This document shows, one piece after another, positions 1 to 9,054 of a stretch of 55,326 nucleotides of DNA; within the stretch, counting starts at the first letter, position 1; each line of letters starts with the position of its first letter. Position numbers and translations under genes: made by a program. Below the pieces are notes generated by a model. That model worked only from the letters and a program-made list of their open reading frames with translations, made no database searches and was not told the DNA's origin. The stretch lies in contig JACIYI010000017.1 in the NCBI GenBank assembly GCA_014360005.1, positions 1 to 55,326 on the forward strand, read 5' to 3'. This DNA is from Candidatus Aminicenantota bacterium. GTDB taxonomy: Bacteria; Acidobacteriota; Aminicenantia; Aminicenantales; Saccharicenantaceae.

Positions 1-462
1 ACAGGTTTGCGGCTAAGTTGAACAAATAATTTGACCTAAATAAATACAGGAAATTTATCTTCTGGTCTTCTGGCGAAGTGGCTACGAGAAAAGAGAGACA
101 CCCTACCGGGTCCCCATTTTAATTGAAACCTACAACCCAGCTCTGTTTTTACTGGGTGGCAGTGTTAATTTTTTCGGTAATGGCATTTCAGCTGGCTCAG
201 CTCAAGAAATCTTTACTTTTATTGATTTACATCCTGGTTCCTATATTTTATCTCGGCTGGTCAGCCGGCCCTAATACAGGCAGGCTTGTTAGCCGAAGGC
301 TTAGAATTTTGGGCTAAGAGAGAAGAGGGAGAGATGATACATTATCGCCACCGCAATTTGTTGCTTTAGGTGCGATAAAAATTGGTTAGAGCTTAAATAA
401 AATAATTGTTTTAATTGCTCTAGCCTATGGTTATTTATATACTGCCCAAGTTGCCCAAAACG
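1..462. other. Intergenic/edge region, no supported gene
   Basis: This AT-rich stretch lies upstream of position 463, beyond the 3' end of the broken minus-strand hydrolase gene. A 64-codon frame with a TTG start (123-317, plus strand) has two hydrophobic segments, but it has no clear ribosome binding site and no family resemblance that I recognise. It could be a remnant of a membrane protein running off the window edge. I see no RNA gene or convincing terminator. Confidence 0.4.
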
Positions 463-1622
463 CTAATTCTGGCGTTTGACCGCAGTCAGGATGCGGTCAT
501 AAAAAACCTCAATCGGTTTTATCTGCTCCGGTCCTATTGGAGCCATACCCAGGATGACAACAACCATATCGTGCTCCGGGGCGATGAAAATGTACTGTCC
601 AAACCGGCCTCGAGCAAAGTAAACGTCATACTTGCCGTTACCCCGCGGGTCCGGGGCACCAATCCACCAGAGATATCCATAGCCAGAGGGCGGTTGTCCG
701 GGTTGGCTTAAATCAACATGCTTTGTGAAAGATTCATTAACCCAGGCCTCAGGAACTATCTGTAAATCTCCCCAGCGACCTTTATTTAATTACAACAGTC
801 CGAATTTGGCTACATCACGGGCAGTCATAACTAAACCACCCCCAGTATGGGTATGACCTTCCTGATTATTGAACCAGAGTTTTTTCTCAATCTCCAGGGG
901 CTTAAAGAGAAAACGTTCGGCATATTGATCTGCATGCATACCTGTCCGGTTTTTGAGCATGGCTGATAGTAAGATGACGCCACCGCTGTCGTAATGGAAC
1001 TCGGTTCCAGGGGGCCTCAGCATCGGCCTGTTAAGATAGAACCTGTCCCATCCCCGGGGAAGACGAGTCATCTGTTCATGCGTTGAGCCTGGACCGGGTT
1101 CGTCATAGTCAACTCCGGTGGGCATCGTCAGTATGTCTTTAAGCCACAGCCAAGCCTTCCTCTCGTCCAGGTTGGAGATCTCTTTCATTTCTGGAAAAAA
1201 ATCCAGAATTTTTTCATCCACCCCCTTGAACTCACCCCGAGCAATGGCTATGCCAACCAGGGCGCGGGTGAAGCTCTTGGTAACCGACTGAAGCGTGTGA
1301 AGTTTATCAGCCTGCCAGTTATTGAAATATTCATCCACCACTAATTTCCCATGGCGGACGATTAATAGAGCGTGAGAGCGTGAAGGTGCGGATAGAGTTC
1401 CTTCTTCTGTATCTGGCTGATAAGCTCCCCCAGGCTCCTGGAATCCAGGCCCTCTGACTCAGGCGTCGAACTAGGCCATTCCTACCTAAGAGACTGCTGC
1501 CCCTGGACTGAGGAATCAACAACCGACTCAGGTTGGTTGACTGCACTCCCTTCCTGATGGGTGCCTAAAATTCCCGGCAGTCCGACCAGAACTATCGAGA
1601 GAAAAACGATAACTCTTCTCAT
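463..1622 (-). pseudogene. Disrupted secreted serine hydrolase (beta-lactamase/class C fold)
   Basis: Reading from an ATG at 1622 (preceded by AGGA) gives a signal peptide beginning MRRVIVFLSIVLVG. The rest, once repaired, is a PF00144-type hydrolase with the SxxK motif (SVTK), an HTGGG motif and a C-terminal GYGYLWW segment. Three lesions break the frame: an in-frame TAG at 1484-1482; an 8-bp tandem duplication (AGAGCGTG twice, 1367-1382) that shifts the frame, where removing one copy restores a continuous ...HLHALLIVRHGK... reading; and an in-frame TAA at 792-790 where relatives usually carry a tyrosine codon. Downstream of that stop the same frame remains open and family-like to the TAG at 465-463. 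The gene lies 32 bp after the related intact hydrolase on the same strand, so it was probably the second gene of that operon. Assembly error is a possible alternative for one lesion but unlikely for all three. Confidence 0.85.
1367..1382. repeat. 8-bp tandem duplication inside the broken hydrolase gene
   Basis: AGAGCGTG occurs twice back to back. Deleting either copy joins the upstream frame to the downstream frame of the hydrolase, so the duplication is the frameshifting event. Slipped-strand mispairing is the likely mechanism (inference). Confidence 0.9.
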
Positions 1623-1654
1623 AGTTTTTCCTGATAAATGAAACTTAAGAGTTG

Positions 1655-3826
1655 TTATTTTTTCTGCGGGGCTTTTTCTCTCGGGCTTTCTTCTTTATCT
1701 GTAATCTTCTTGAGCTCAAACACACCGCTGGGCTGAATTTGTTCAAGTCCTGTGACCTCACCTTTCTGGTCGAAGATGAAGCGGGCTCTTATTATAGGTG
1801 CCTGCTTGAGATAAAATTCATCTCCTAAGTCTGGTACCAGCTCAAATACCGGCTGACCAGGAACAAACAGGGTCAAAGTGTTGCCCTTAAGTTCCACAGT
1901 TGTCACCTGATTCAGGATCACGTATTTTCCTGTGAGTTTTTCCAGGAATTTCGGGTCGTAATAGCGTTGGTCCGGTTTTTTCCTGAAAACTACCGGGTCA
2001 GCTGTCGGTTCAAAGGGCGAGACCACTGCGGCCACGTTGCCGTTGACGTCAGTCTGGAAGGTGAGCTTCATATCCTTGAAGGTCGGGTCCTCAGCCTGGA
2101 GGCCGTTAAAAGTTTCATAATGCCAGTGCTCCAGGGGAGTGGTTATTCCGTTGTAGACAAAAGAAAGGCTCTTATCCTTTAAGACCACCTTAACTTCACC
2201 GTATCCGGGATGAACGTAGGTCCCGGCATATTCTTCAAGGGAATGAGCCGGCCTGGTGCCTTTGATCTTCCTGGTGGCGGCCTTCTGTTCGGCTTTTTCG
2301 CCCACCTCTTCAGCCTTAGCGGCATTGCGCACCGCCTCTCCTATCCAGTCCACAGGCTCAAGACCCAATAGTTTATCGGTCAGGGTTCTTACCAGTAGTT
2401 CTGGCAGACCGGTACCGTTCCTGTTGGTCAGCACCACGAAACCGAAGCCATCGTTGGGCAGCATGGAAACCAGCGCCGAAAATCCGTCTATGTTTCCGCC
2501 GTGATAAACGCGCTGATGGCCGCGGTAATAATCCACAAACCAGCCCATAGCATAACTTGCCGGACTCAAGTACGGCGTGGCTGGCGTCTGTTCAATAGGC
2601 ATATGCGGCAAGTGCAGGTCAGCCATGGTGGCCGGGTTCAAAAGCTGTTTTTCGCCAAACTTGCCCGAATTAAGATGCACCACAACCCAATTGCTCATCT
2701 CACGCACGCTGGAATTGATGGAACCCGCCGGTCCCATGTTGGTGATGTTGCGGAAAGGAATTTTTTCTATCTTTTTCTGACGGTAGGCATAGGGCTGGGC
2801 AAAATCCTGGTCTTTCTGCGAATCCAGCACCGAAAAGTTGGTCCTCTTCATCTGAAGCGGGTTGAGCACCAGCTCTCTTATCGCTTCTTCCCAGGTCTTT
2901 CCGGTGAGCACTTCCAGCAGATACCCGGCCGTCAGAAACATCAGGTTGTTGTACTGGAATTTCTGCCTCAAGTCGGCGGTGAACTGAAGATAAGCCAACC
3001 GCCGCACCAGCTCCTCTCGTGTAGCCTGGTAATTGTTGTACCAGAGGCGGTCATGTCGGGGAAGGCCAGAGCGGTGGGTGACTAAATCGCGGGGCGTGAT
3101 TCTTTCAGTTATCAGCGGGTCCGACAGCTTGAACCAGGGAATGTAGGTGCGCACGGGCTGGTCCCAGCTCATCTTGCCTTCATCAGTCAGACGGGCCAGG
3201 GCGAAAGTGGTGAAAGCCTTGCTGGCAGAACCAATGGCCAGCAGGGTGTCTGGCGTCATCGGCAGCTTGTTTTCTACGTCACGCAGCCCGTAGCCTTTAG
3301 CGAAAATTACTTCTTTATCCTTGACCACAGCCAGAGCCAGGCCCGGCACCTTGAGGTCAGCCATGGCCTTGTTGATGACTTCATCCATGCCTTCCAGGAT
3401 TTTTTTAGCCCGGGCCACCGGGTCTTCGCCTTTGCTCAGACTGAAGGGAAAAGTCTGGCCCGACTGGGTGAACTGGCCGCTCATTTTCTGGCCGCTTTCG
3501 TCCAGCTTTCCCTTGAAGACTGGATTTCCAGGAACGCCAGCGATGGCAAAGCTGATTTCGCTGTCTGCTATTTTTATATCAACAAGCGGCAGGTCCTTGG
3601 CTTTCTGGATGGGAATGGAAATGACGCCTTCCAGTTTCTTTTCGGCCGAAAGCTTAAAATCAACCAGCACTTCCAGCTTCATTCCGGGAAGCTCAATGGC
3701 TCCTTCCCAGTGCCCGGCAATTTTCTGGCCGGGATCGCTGGTCTGAGCCATCAGCCCCGGCGCAAAAAAAGTAATCAGGAAGGACACAAAAATTCCCGCT
3801 ACTATCGCCCTTAACTTTTTATTCAT
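1655..3826 (-). CDS. Secreted beta-lactamase-fold serine hydrolase with C-terminal DUF3471-like domain
   Basis: The 723-residue protein begins with a signal peptide (about residues 1-28, ending MAQ). An all-beta N-terminal domain follows (about 33-130). The class C beta-lactamase/penicillin-binding fold (PF00144) covers about 145-490, with catalytic SASK (S200, K203), a YNN motif and HGGNIDG near the end of the fold. A C-terminal region (about 520-700) resembles DUF3471-type domains that often follow such hydrolases. The family contains D-aminopeptidases, esterases and beta-lactamases, so the substrate cannot be assigned. GGAGG lies just before the ATG. The broken paralogue follows 32 bp downstream on the same strand, suggesting a former two-gene operon. 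It probably acts in the periplasm or outside the cell. Confidence 0.85.
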   Translation of the reverse strand: MNKKLRAIVAGIFVSFLITFFAPGLMAQTSDPGQKIAGHWEGAIELPGMKLEVLVDFKLSAEKKLEGVISIPIQKAKDLPLVDIKIADSEISFAIAGVPGNPVFKGKLDESGQKMSGQFTQSGQTFPFSLSKGEDPVARAKKILEGMDEVINKAMADLKVPGLALAVVKDKEVIFAKGYGLRDVENKLPMTPDTLLAIGSASKAFTTFALARLTDEGKMSWDQPVRTYIPWFKLSDPLITERITPRDLVTHRSGLPRHDRLWYNNYQATREELVRRLAYLQFTADLRQKFQYNNLMFLTAGYLLEVLTGKTWEEAIRELVLNPLQMKRTNFSVLDSQKDQDFAQPYAYRQKKIEKIPFRNITNMGPAGSINSSVREMSNWVVVHLNSGKFGEKQLLNPATMADLHLPHMPIEQTPATPYLSPASYAMGWFVDYYRGHQRVYHGGNIDGFSALVSMLPNDGFGFVVLTNRNGTGLPELLVRTLTDKLLGLEPVDWIGEAVRNAAKAEEVGEKAEQKAATRKIKGTRPAHSLEEYAGTYVHPGYGEVKVVLKDKSLSFVYNGITTPLEHWHYETFNGLQAEDPTFKDMKLTFQTDVNGNVAAVVSPFEPTADPVVFRKKPDQRYYDPKFLEKLTGKYVILNQVTTVELKGNTLTLFVPGQPVFELVPDLGDEFYLKQAPIIRARFIFDQKGEVTGLEQIQPSGVFELKKITDKEESPREKAPQKK

Positions 3827-4166
3827 TTTGACCTCCGGAAGGATAATAAGATTAATAAGATTTGCTCCTTGAAATTAGAATATCAGCAGTCGGCTGATAA
3901 ATCAATTTTTGCCGATAATTAATTCCGGCCCGGGCCTTCACCTTTTAAGAAGTTTCCTGACTTTTCTGAGGCCGGTAGTCGTCTGCCGGTAATCATCTAC
4001 TCAGATATATATCTACGGAAAAACACCCCAAAACGTTCTGTTTCTGCCCGTCAGACTGAAAAAAGTTTGAAAATAATCAGCTCAGGGAACCTTTTTAGCC
4101 GGTTTTTCGTCTTTTCAGGTGTAACAACAAGGATTTTATTTAATAATATCAATGTCAGGAGGCAAA
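3827..4166. other. Divergent intergenic region between hydrolase and lipoprotein genes
   Basis: About 340 bp between divergent genes must hold both promoters. I cannot place convincing -35/-10 pairs. An 18-nt string TGAAAAAAGTTTGAAAAT at 4058-4075 recurs identically upstream of the GH42 gene (10438-10455). No ORF or RNA gene is evident. Confidence 0.4.
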
Positions 4167-5012
4167 ATGAGCACGAACAGGATACCAGGAATCTTAAGAA
4201 GAAATCACATTCTGAGCCTATTACTGTTGCTACTGTTTACAGCGATTTTTAGCTCAGCTTGTGAAGATTTTATCGATGCCACTTATAAATATGAGGAACC
4301 GTTCAGCCAGACAATTTCCCTCAAAGAACCGGGCTCCTTTTCCCTGTCTAATATCAACGGCTCCATCACCGTCACCAGCTCGCCCGCTATGGAAGTGGTA
4401 ATCAAAGCCACCAAATACGCCCGCTGGAGAAAGGAAGACCTGGATAAAGTCAGAATAGAAGTGGTCGGCGGGGAGAAGTCGGTCATCGTAGATACCATTC
4501 ATGAAAAACGAAACCTCCAGGTCAAGGTTGACTACGAGATTACCGTTCCGGAGAATATGGCTCTGGAACTGGTTAAAACAGTTAACGGCCGGGTTAACCT
4601 GAGCGGAAAATTCGAACGAGCCCAGCTACGGACCACCAATGGCAGCATCACTGCCCGGGGAGAAGTCAACTGGCTGGAAGCCGCTACCACCAACGGCAGC
4701 CTGGATATCATTCAGGTCAAGGGAAAGCTCGATCTCAAAACCACCAACGGCAGCATCAAGCTGGAACTGGATGAAGTCAGCGGCGACTTAAACGCCCGGA
4801 CCACTAACGGCAGCATCACCATCAGGCTGAAAAACCAGCCCGATGCTTATTTCTATGCTCGCACCACCAACGGCAGGGTCAGGGTGGACTACCCGGTGAC
4901 AGTCGAGGGCACTATTACCAGGCGAAGAATCGAAGGCCGGATGGGCAGCGGACAGGGTCCGAGGATTGAGCTGCAGACGACTAACGGTTCTATCAGCCTG
5001 ATGAAAATTTGA
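4167..5012 (+). CDS. DUF4097-like lipoprotein with TTNGS beta-repeats
   Basis: The start at 4167 is chosen because AGGAGG (4157-4162) sits four bases upstream; the in-frame ATG at 4152 would overlap that site. The 281-residue product has a lipoprotein signal (hydrophobic LLLLLLFTAIFSSA then Cys). The mature part is a repetitive beta structure in which the tetrad [T/V/I]NG[S/R] recurs about eight times every 18-25 residues, mostly as TTNGSI. This periodicity is typical of DUF4097/DUF4098 putative adhesins that form right-handed beta-helices. The function is unknown; bacterial members are cell-surface or periplasmic. It stands alone, convergent with the SYLF gene. Confidence 0.8.
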   Translation: MSTNRIPGILRRNHILSLLLLLLFTAIFSSACEDFIDATYKYEEPFSQTISLKEPGSFSLSNINGSITVTSSPAMEVVIKATKYARWRKEDLDKVRIEVVGGEKSVIVDTIHEKRNLQVKVDYEITVPENMALELVKTVNGRVNLSGKFERAQLRTTNGSITARGEVNWLEAATTNGSLDIIQVKGKLDLKTTNGSIKLELDEVSGDLNARTTNGSITIRLKNQPDAYFYARTTNGRVRVDYPVTVEGTITRRRIEGRMGSGQGPRIELQTTNGSISLMKI

Positions 5013-5417
5013 CCCGGTTATTTGTGGGAAATAAGCCCAAAGGCAACTCTTTGATTCTTTAATCGCCCAGACCAACTGCCGGCAGGAAAAGAAGCATCAG
5101 CATATTTTTTCCCATGTCAGGCCGGCGGGAGTGCTGGCGTCCCGCCTGAGACAAAACATGCTGGGCCGGCTTCAAGCGGAAAGATATGGACGATAGACGG
5201 CAGTAATTGTTCTTTATCAGCCCGCCTGTTTTTGCCATGCCTTCCGGGTTAAGGATGAGCCAGGTCCGAATCGGCAGCCTGAGTCGTGGCTTCTATGTTT
5301 TAAGGTCAGAAACTGAAAAAACCCTTTTCCCTGTTTTTATTTTGCTATCAAGCCCGAGATTGTTTTTGTTGAAGAGAAAGATATCATTCAGGCCTTGAGC
5401 CAAAACCAGCCCGTGCC
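5013..5417. other. Convergent intergenic region with one hairpin
   Basis: This is 405 bp between convergent stop codons. It contains an inverted repeat GGCGGGA/TCCCGCC (see 5124-5146). Short frames here lack ribosome binding sites and family resemblance, so I call no gene. Confidence 0.4.
5124..5146. terminator. Hairpin between convergent genes, possible terminator
   Basis: GGCGGGA (5124-5130) pairs with TCCCGCC (5140-5146) around a 9-base loop. There is no T-run on either side, so if it terminates transcription it is not a classical intrinsic terminator. Its place between two convergent genes is the main support. Confidence 0.3.
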
Positions 5418-6143
5418 CTATTCTTTGAGCTTCTTAGAAAGTTCCTCAACGGTCTGATGAAGGCGGATGACGATGACCGGAGTTTTGATGTTCTCATACA
5501 GGATTTTGGAAGGATTCAGGCTGGAGCCATAAAAAGCCGCGTTGGCCTCCTGGTTCACCCTCAGGGTCCCGCCTTTGATTGAAACTCCGGCAAATAGACC
5601 CTTGCTCTTGGAGTAGGAATAGATTTCAGCTTCCATTTCGATATCGGTACTGGCCTCGGCGCTGCGACCGACCGGGCCAGCGGACACACTCATATCGGCT
5701 CCAAGAGTAATCTTATTGGAAGCGATGTTTTCCACTCCCTGCCGGTTCTTAAACACCAGGACTATGTCGGCTTTCTGCACCCCGATCTGCCAGCCGAAAC
5801 TGCCGCCGATGAGGTCTATGAACAGCGGATTGCTCCACTGGCCGTCCTTCCTTCTGACCATGACGATTCCCCGGCCGTACTGGCCACCGATTCCCCAGGC
5901 TGCCTTAACCACTCCCGGGAAGATGGCCAGGCCTTTGGCCTTTTCCAGCAAGCGGCCCGGGATGCCTTCTTCTTTCATGCTGGCCAGGTCTTTAATAACT
6001 TCAATGGCCCTGGCCACTCTTTCCTCGCCGGCGCCAGGCCTGGGGCTTTTCTGGCCGCTGGCTGTGGGCCAGGCTCCAGCCAGAGCTGGTAAGAGCACCA
6101 TAAGCGCGACGATCAAAATAGTTTTACTTACTTGCTTTTTCAT
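5418..6143 (-). CDS. Secreted SYLF (Ysc84-like) domain protein
   Basis: The 241-residue protein has an N-terminal signal peptide (hydrophobic VALMVLLPALAGAW). A SYLF/YSC84 domain covers about residues 45-235, recognisable from the LAIFPGVVKAAWGIGG segment, the glycine-rich core and a C-terminal VIVIRLHQTVEEL helix. SYLF domains bind lipid or phosphoinositides in eukaryotes. Bacterial secreted versions have no firm function, and some are thought to associate with the envelope. GTAGG sits before the ATG. It is monocistronic and divergent from the AEC transporter. Confidence 0.85.
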   Translation of the reverse strand: MKKQVSKTILIVALMVLLPALAGAWPTASGQKSPRPGAGEERVARAIEVIKDLASMKEEGIPGRLLEKAKGLAIFPGVVKAAWGIGGQYGRGIVMVRRKDGQWSNPLFIDLIGGSFGWQIGVQKADIVLVFKNRQGVENIASNKITLGADMSVSAGPVGRSAEASTDIEMEAEIYSYSKSKGLFAGVSIKGGTLRVNQEANAAFYGSSLNPSKILYENIKTPVIVIRLHQTVEELSKKLKE

Positions 6144-6163
6144 TTTTTTCCTACCTTTTATTA

Positions 6164-6192
6164 ATTCTAATACCTTTGGCTTTTTTCAGCAA
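6164..6192 (-). promoter_or_regulatory. Candidate sigma70-type promoter for the SYLF gene
   Basis: On the minus strand, TTGCTG (6192-6187) and TAGAAT (6169-6164) are separated by 17 bases. The -10 ends about 20 bp upstream of the ATG. Confidence 0.4.
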
Positions 6193-6252
6193 CTCAAAAG
6201 GCTGCTATTGGTTTCCTGCTATTCTTTACTTTTTCCGGGATTCAAAAAATAG

Positions 6253-6281
6253 TTGTCAGAAAAGGGCCAATCGGATAGTTT
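6253..6281 (+). promoter_or_regulatory. Candidate promoter for the AEC transporter gene
   Basis: TTGTCA (6253-6258) and TAGTTT (6276-6281) are spaced by 17 bases, 34 bp before the ATG. The -35 is good and the -10 weak. Confidence 0.3.
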
Positions 6282-6315
6282 AAATTAATCAGGGAGACCG
6301 GACCTAATATTAACC

Positions 6316-7248
6316 ATGGATATCTTCGTCAGGTCTTTTGAAGCAATTGCCGCCCAGCTGGGAATTGCCCTGGTCGGATTTTTTGTTTTCCGGGGAAAAA
6401 TTCAGGATAAAGAAAGCATCCTGAGGTTTTTATCAATCCTGGGCATTGATTTAGCCCTGCCCTTTCTTTCTTTCAGCGTCATCATCAAGAATTTCAACCC
6501 CCGGGCTTTTCCCGACTGGCATATTTATCCCCTTTGGTGGCTGGGGCTGACCGCCGGACTGGGCCTGCTATCGCTCTTATTTACTCTATTGTCCAGGAGC
6601 AGCAAGGAATTTTTCCTGTCACTGTTTTTCCAGAACGGCATTTTCTTTCCGGTGGCTCTGATGAGTGGGCTGTTCGGTTCGGATTCAGCCGAGGTGGCGG
6701 TGCTTTTCATCTTCATGATGTTCTATCCCAGTTTTTTCTTTGTGATGATACCGGCGGTGCTGGGGATGAAACAAAAGGCCAGGTGGCAAAGACTTATCAG
6801 CCCGGTCTTTATGGCCACCGTCCTGGCCATTTTAATCAAGCTGGCTGGCCTCGATGTCTATCTCCCCGGTTTTCTTAAGGGCACTTTTCAGGCGGTTGGC
6901 TCGCTCTCCACCCCGATCATTTTTCTGATACTGGGCGGGAATATCTATCTGGACCTGGCCGGAAGCAAAAAGTTCTATTTCGGGAAAGCCCTGTGGTTTG
7001 TCTTGATTAAGAACTTCATTTTCCCGGCCGTTGGACTGCTGGCTATCAAGCTCTTGCGGATTCCCCATCCGCTGTCTTTTATCATCATCCTGGAATGTGC
7101 TGTTCCGCCGCTAACGGCCGTGCCAGCTCTGGTCGGCCGGGCTGGAGGCAACCGGGCTTTTGTCAACCAGCTGTTTGTAGCTTCGGCCCTGGTGTCGATG
7201 GTCAGTCTGCCATTATTTTTGTATTTTTTCCGGAAGCTTGGCTTTTAA
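6316..7248 (+). CDS. AEC (auxin efflux carrier) family transporter
   Basis: This is a 310-residue integral membrane protein with about ten hydrophobic helices in two halves. The layout and length match bacterial AEC family permeases (PF03547), which export or exchange small organic anions such as malate or malonate and related compounds. The second half carries the family-like LECAVPPLTAVPALVGRAGG segment. No purine-like Shine-Dalgarno lies close to the ATG; AGGGAG is about 20 bases upstream. The substrate cannot be inferred, because the neighbours (SYLF protein, aldo/keto reductase) are not obviously linked. Confidence 0.8.
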   Translation: MDIFVRSFEAIAAQLGIALVGFFVFRGKIQDKESILRFLSILGIDLALPFLSFSVIIKNFNPRAFPDWHIYPLWWLGLTAGLGLLSLLFTLLSRSSKEFFLSLFFQNGIFFPVALMSGLFGSDSAEVAVLFIFMMFYPSFFFVMIPAVLGMKQKARWQRLISPVFMATVLAILIKLAGLDVYLPGFLKGTFQAVGSLSTPIIFLILGGNIYLDLAGSKKFYFGKALWFVLIKNFIFPAVGLLAIKLLRIPHPLSFIIILECAVPPLTAVPALVGRAGGNRAFVNQLFVASALVSMVSLPLFLYFFRKLGF

Positions 7249-7592
7249 TCTGCCGTCAGCCAGGATTTATTGAAAGTTGTTTGACCAGTAAGGCTCTAAT
7301 TTCTGCTCGGTTCAGGAAAACCTGGATTCCCAGGTCGCTCAGTCTCTCTGGTTATTGAGTAATAAGATTTCCCCGAAGCATAATTTATTATGCCATCGAC
7401 CAGAGCTGGTCTGAAAGTTTCCTTATCCGGCTTAACTCATTGGCGCTTTTCAATTACAGGCTAGAATCGTCAAGGTCAGCGGAAATTCTGGATAACCGGA
7501 AAAGTGGATTCTTGAACCCAGATATTTTTTCTCTTGACCGGAAGGGAATTAAAGGGTAAAAAAGAGGCGAAATTCAGCCAGGAGGAGGGCAC
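7249..7592. other. Intergenic region before the aldo/keto reductase gene
   Basis: These 344 bp contain no frame that resembles a protein. A candidate promoter lies near its 3' end (7535-7563) and an AGGAGGAG ribosome binding site precedes the ATG at 7593. Confidence 0.4.
7535..7563 (+). promoter_or_regulatory. Candidate promoter for the aldo/keto reductase gene
   Basis: TTGACC (7535-7540) and TAAAAA (7558-7563) are separated by 17 bases. This would give a leader of about 20 nt with AGGAGGAG correctly placed. Confidence 0.35.
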
Positions 7593-8822
7593 ATGGCCGA
7601 AAATAGAACCATCAACCGGAGAAAATTCCTGGGAACAGCGGCCGGAACCGTGGCCGGGGTACTGGCTCTGGGAGGTTCTGTCCCAGCCCCAGCCCGGGCT
7701 GAGAAAAAAGAAGAAAAAGCTGGAGCTTTAATCAGCCGAACTCTTGGCCGGACCGGGTATAAAGTGCCCATCGTTTCTATGGGCGTAATGAACGCCGATA
7801 ACCCGGAGCTGGTCCGCCGGGCCTATGAGGCCGGTATCAGGCATTTTGATACCGCCTACGGCTATCAACGCGGGCGCAATGAAGAAATGGTCGGGCGGGT
7901 GCTAGTGGAAGAGCTAAAAGTCAGGGACAAGGTGGTCATCGCCACCAAGATCAAAATCAGGCCACCCCAGCGCCGCCTGCCGGCCGAAGAAATCAGGGAA
8001 ATGCACCGCAAGATGATTGAGGAAAGCCTGCGCCGGCTCCAGACCGATTACGTTGACATTCTTTATTCCCATGATGTGTCCGACCCGGCCTGGCTTAAAA
8101 ATCCGGCGCTGGTCGACTCGCTGCTGGAAATAAAAGAGAAGAAGAAAGCCCGGTTCATCGGTTTCTCCACTCACCAGAACATGAACGAGGTAATCAAGAC
8201 AGCTATGGAGATGAAAATCTACGACGTCATCCTTACCACCCTGAATTATTCTCTGTTTGATTATACCGAGTACCTGGAAACCCTGAAGACAGCCGCGGCT
8301 CAGGGAATCGGGCTGGTGGCCATGAAGACCCAGTGCCAGCAGGCCTGGTACCGGGAATCAGTCCCGGCTGAAATGAGACGTTTTTATGAGGGGCCGATAA
8401 TTCACAGCGCCCTTCTGAAATGGGTTGTCCGCCATGAATTCATCGCCACGGCTGTTCCCGGGTTTACCACCTTTGAGCAGCTATATACCGATATGCCGGT
8501 GGCCAGCAACCTGGAATTTACCGAAGAAGAAAAGAAATTTCTGGAAGACCGCCTGGTCAGGACCCAGATGGCCGCGGTCTGCCGGGCCTGCGGCCAGTGC
8601 CAGCCGACCTGCCCCAAGGGTGTGGACATTCCCAACTTGCTCAGGGCTCACATGTATGCCGCCAGCTACGGCAACCTCTACCAGGCCAGGGAAACCCTGG
8701 ACAGCCTGGAGGCATCCAGGTCAATTAAAGCCTGTGCTGACTGTAGCGGATGCGCTGCCCGTTGTGTGCGGGGCGTTAACATTGCTCGCCGCCTGGACGA
8801 GCTTAAGACTTTGCTGGCCTGA
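7593..8822 (+). CDS. Tat-exported aldo/keto reductase with C-terminal 2x[4Fe-4S] motif
   Basis: The 409-residue protein opens with a twin-arginine signal (NRRKFLGTAAG, then a hydrophobic run). An aldo/keto reductase barrel (PF00248) follows, about residues 50-320. The catalytic tetrad is visible: Asp and Tyr in FDTAYGY, Lys in VIATKI, His in YSHDV. The C-terminus has two cysteine clusters, CRACGQCQPTCP and CADCSGCAARC. The first has the CxxCxxCxxxCP spacing of ferredoxins; the second is CxxCxxCxxxC. The pairing of AKR with Fe-S suggests electron transfer that does not rely only on free NAD(P)H, since the protein is predicted to be exported folded (inference). A strong AGGAGGAG site fixes the start. 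The substrate is unknown. Confidence 0.88.
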   Translation: MAENRTINRRKFLGTAAGTVAGVLALGGSVPAPARAEKKEEKAGALISRTLGRTGYKVPIVSMGVMNADNPELVRRAYEAGIRHFDTAYGYQRGRNEEMVGRVLVEELKVRDKVVIATKIKIRPPQRRLPAEEIREMHRKMIEESLRRLQTDYVDILYSHDVSDPAWLKNPALVDSLLEIKEKKKARFIGFSTHQNMNEVIKTAMEMKIYDVILTTLNYSLFDYTEYLETLKTAAAQGIGLVAMKTQCQQAWYRESVPAEMRRFYEGPIIHSALLKWVVRHEFIATAVPGFTTFEQLYTDMPVASNLEFTEEEKKFLEDRLVRTQMAAVCRACGQCQPTCPKGVDIPNLLRAHMYAASYGNLYQARETLDSLEASRSIKACADCSGCAARCVRGVNIARRLDELKTLLA

Positions 8823-9054
8823 GCCGGATGAGCGAAGGTTACTAAATTTTCTGGTTGGTATTCTGTATGAAAATGGAGGCGGGTAAATTTTTTAAGATTT
8901 TTTCTGGCCTCCCGACTCAAATTAATGAAGGCCAAAGACGTCTGAAAGTGAAGCGGGTACAGATAAGTAAGAGCAGTATCGGCAAGGCTAAATTGTAGCA
9001 GGAAGACCAGAATTTGAATGACGGCTAAGTAAGAGGGAAAAGGAAAAAAATACA

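Noticed and set aside
123..317. 64-codon plus-strand frame with two hydrophobic segments and a TTG start
   Set aside because: No ribosome binding site, no recognised family and a position at the window edge; kept only as a note.
427..711. Open plus-strand frame near the start of the window
   Set aside because: It is antisense to the 3' part of the disrupted hydrolase, whose family-like reading explains the sequence.
2501..3085. Long plus-strand frame of 194 codons
   Set aside because: It is a shadow of the minus-strand beta-lactamase-fold gene; the opposite frame has clear motifs.
5207..5398. 63-codon plus-strand frame in the convergent gap
   Set aside because: No ribosome binding site or recognisable domain.
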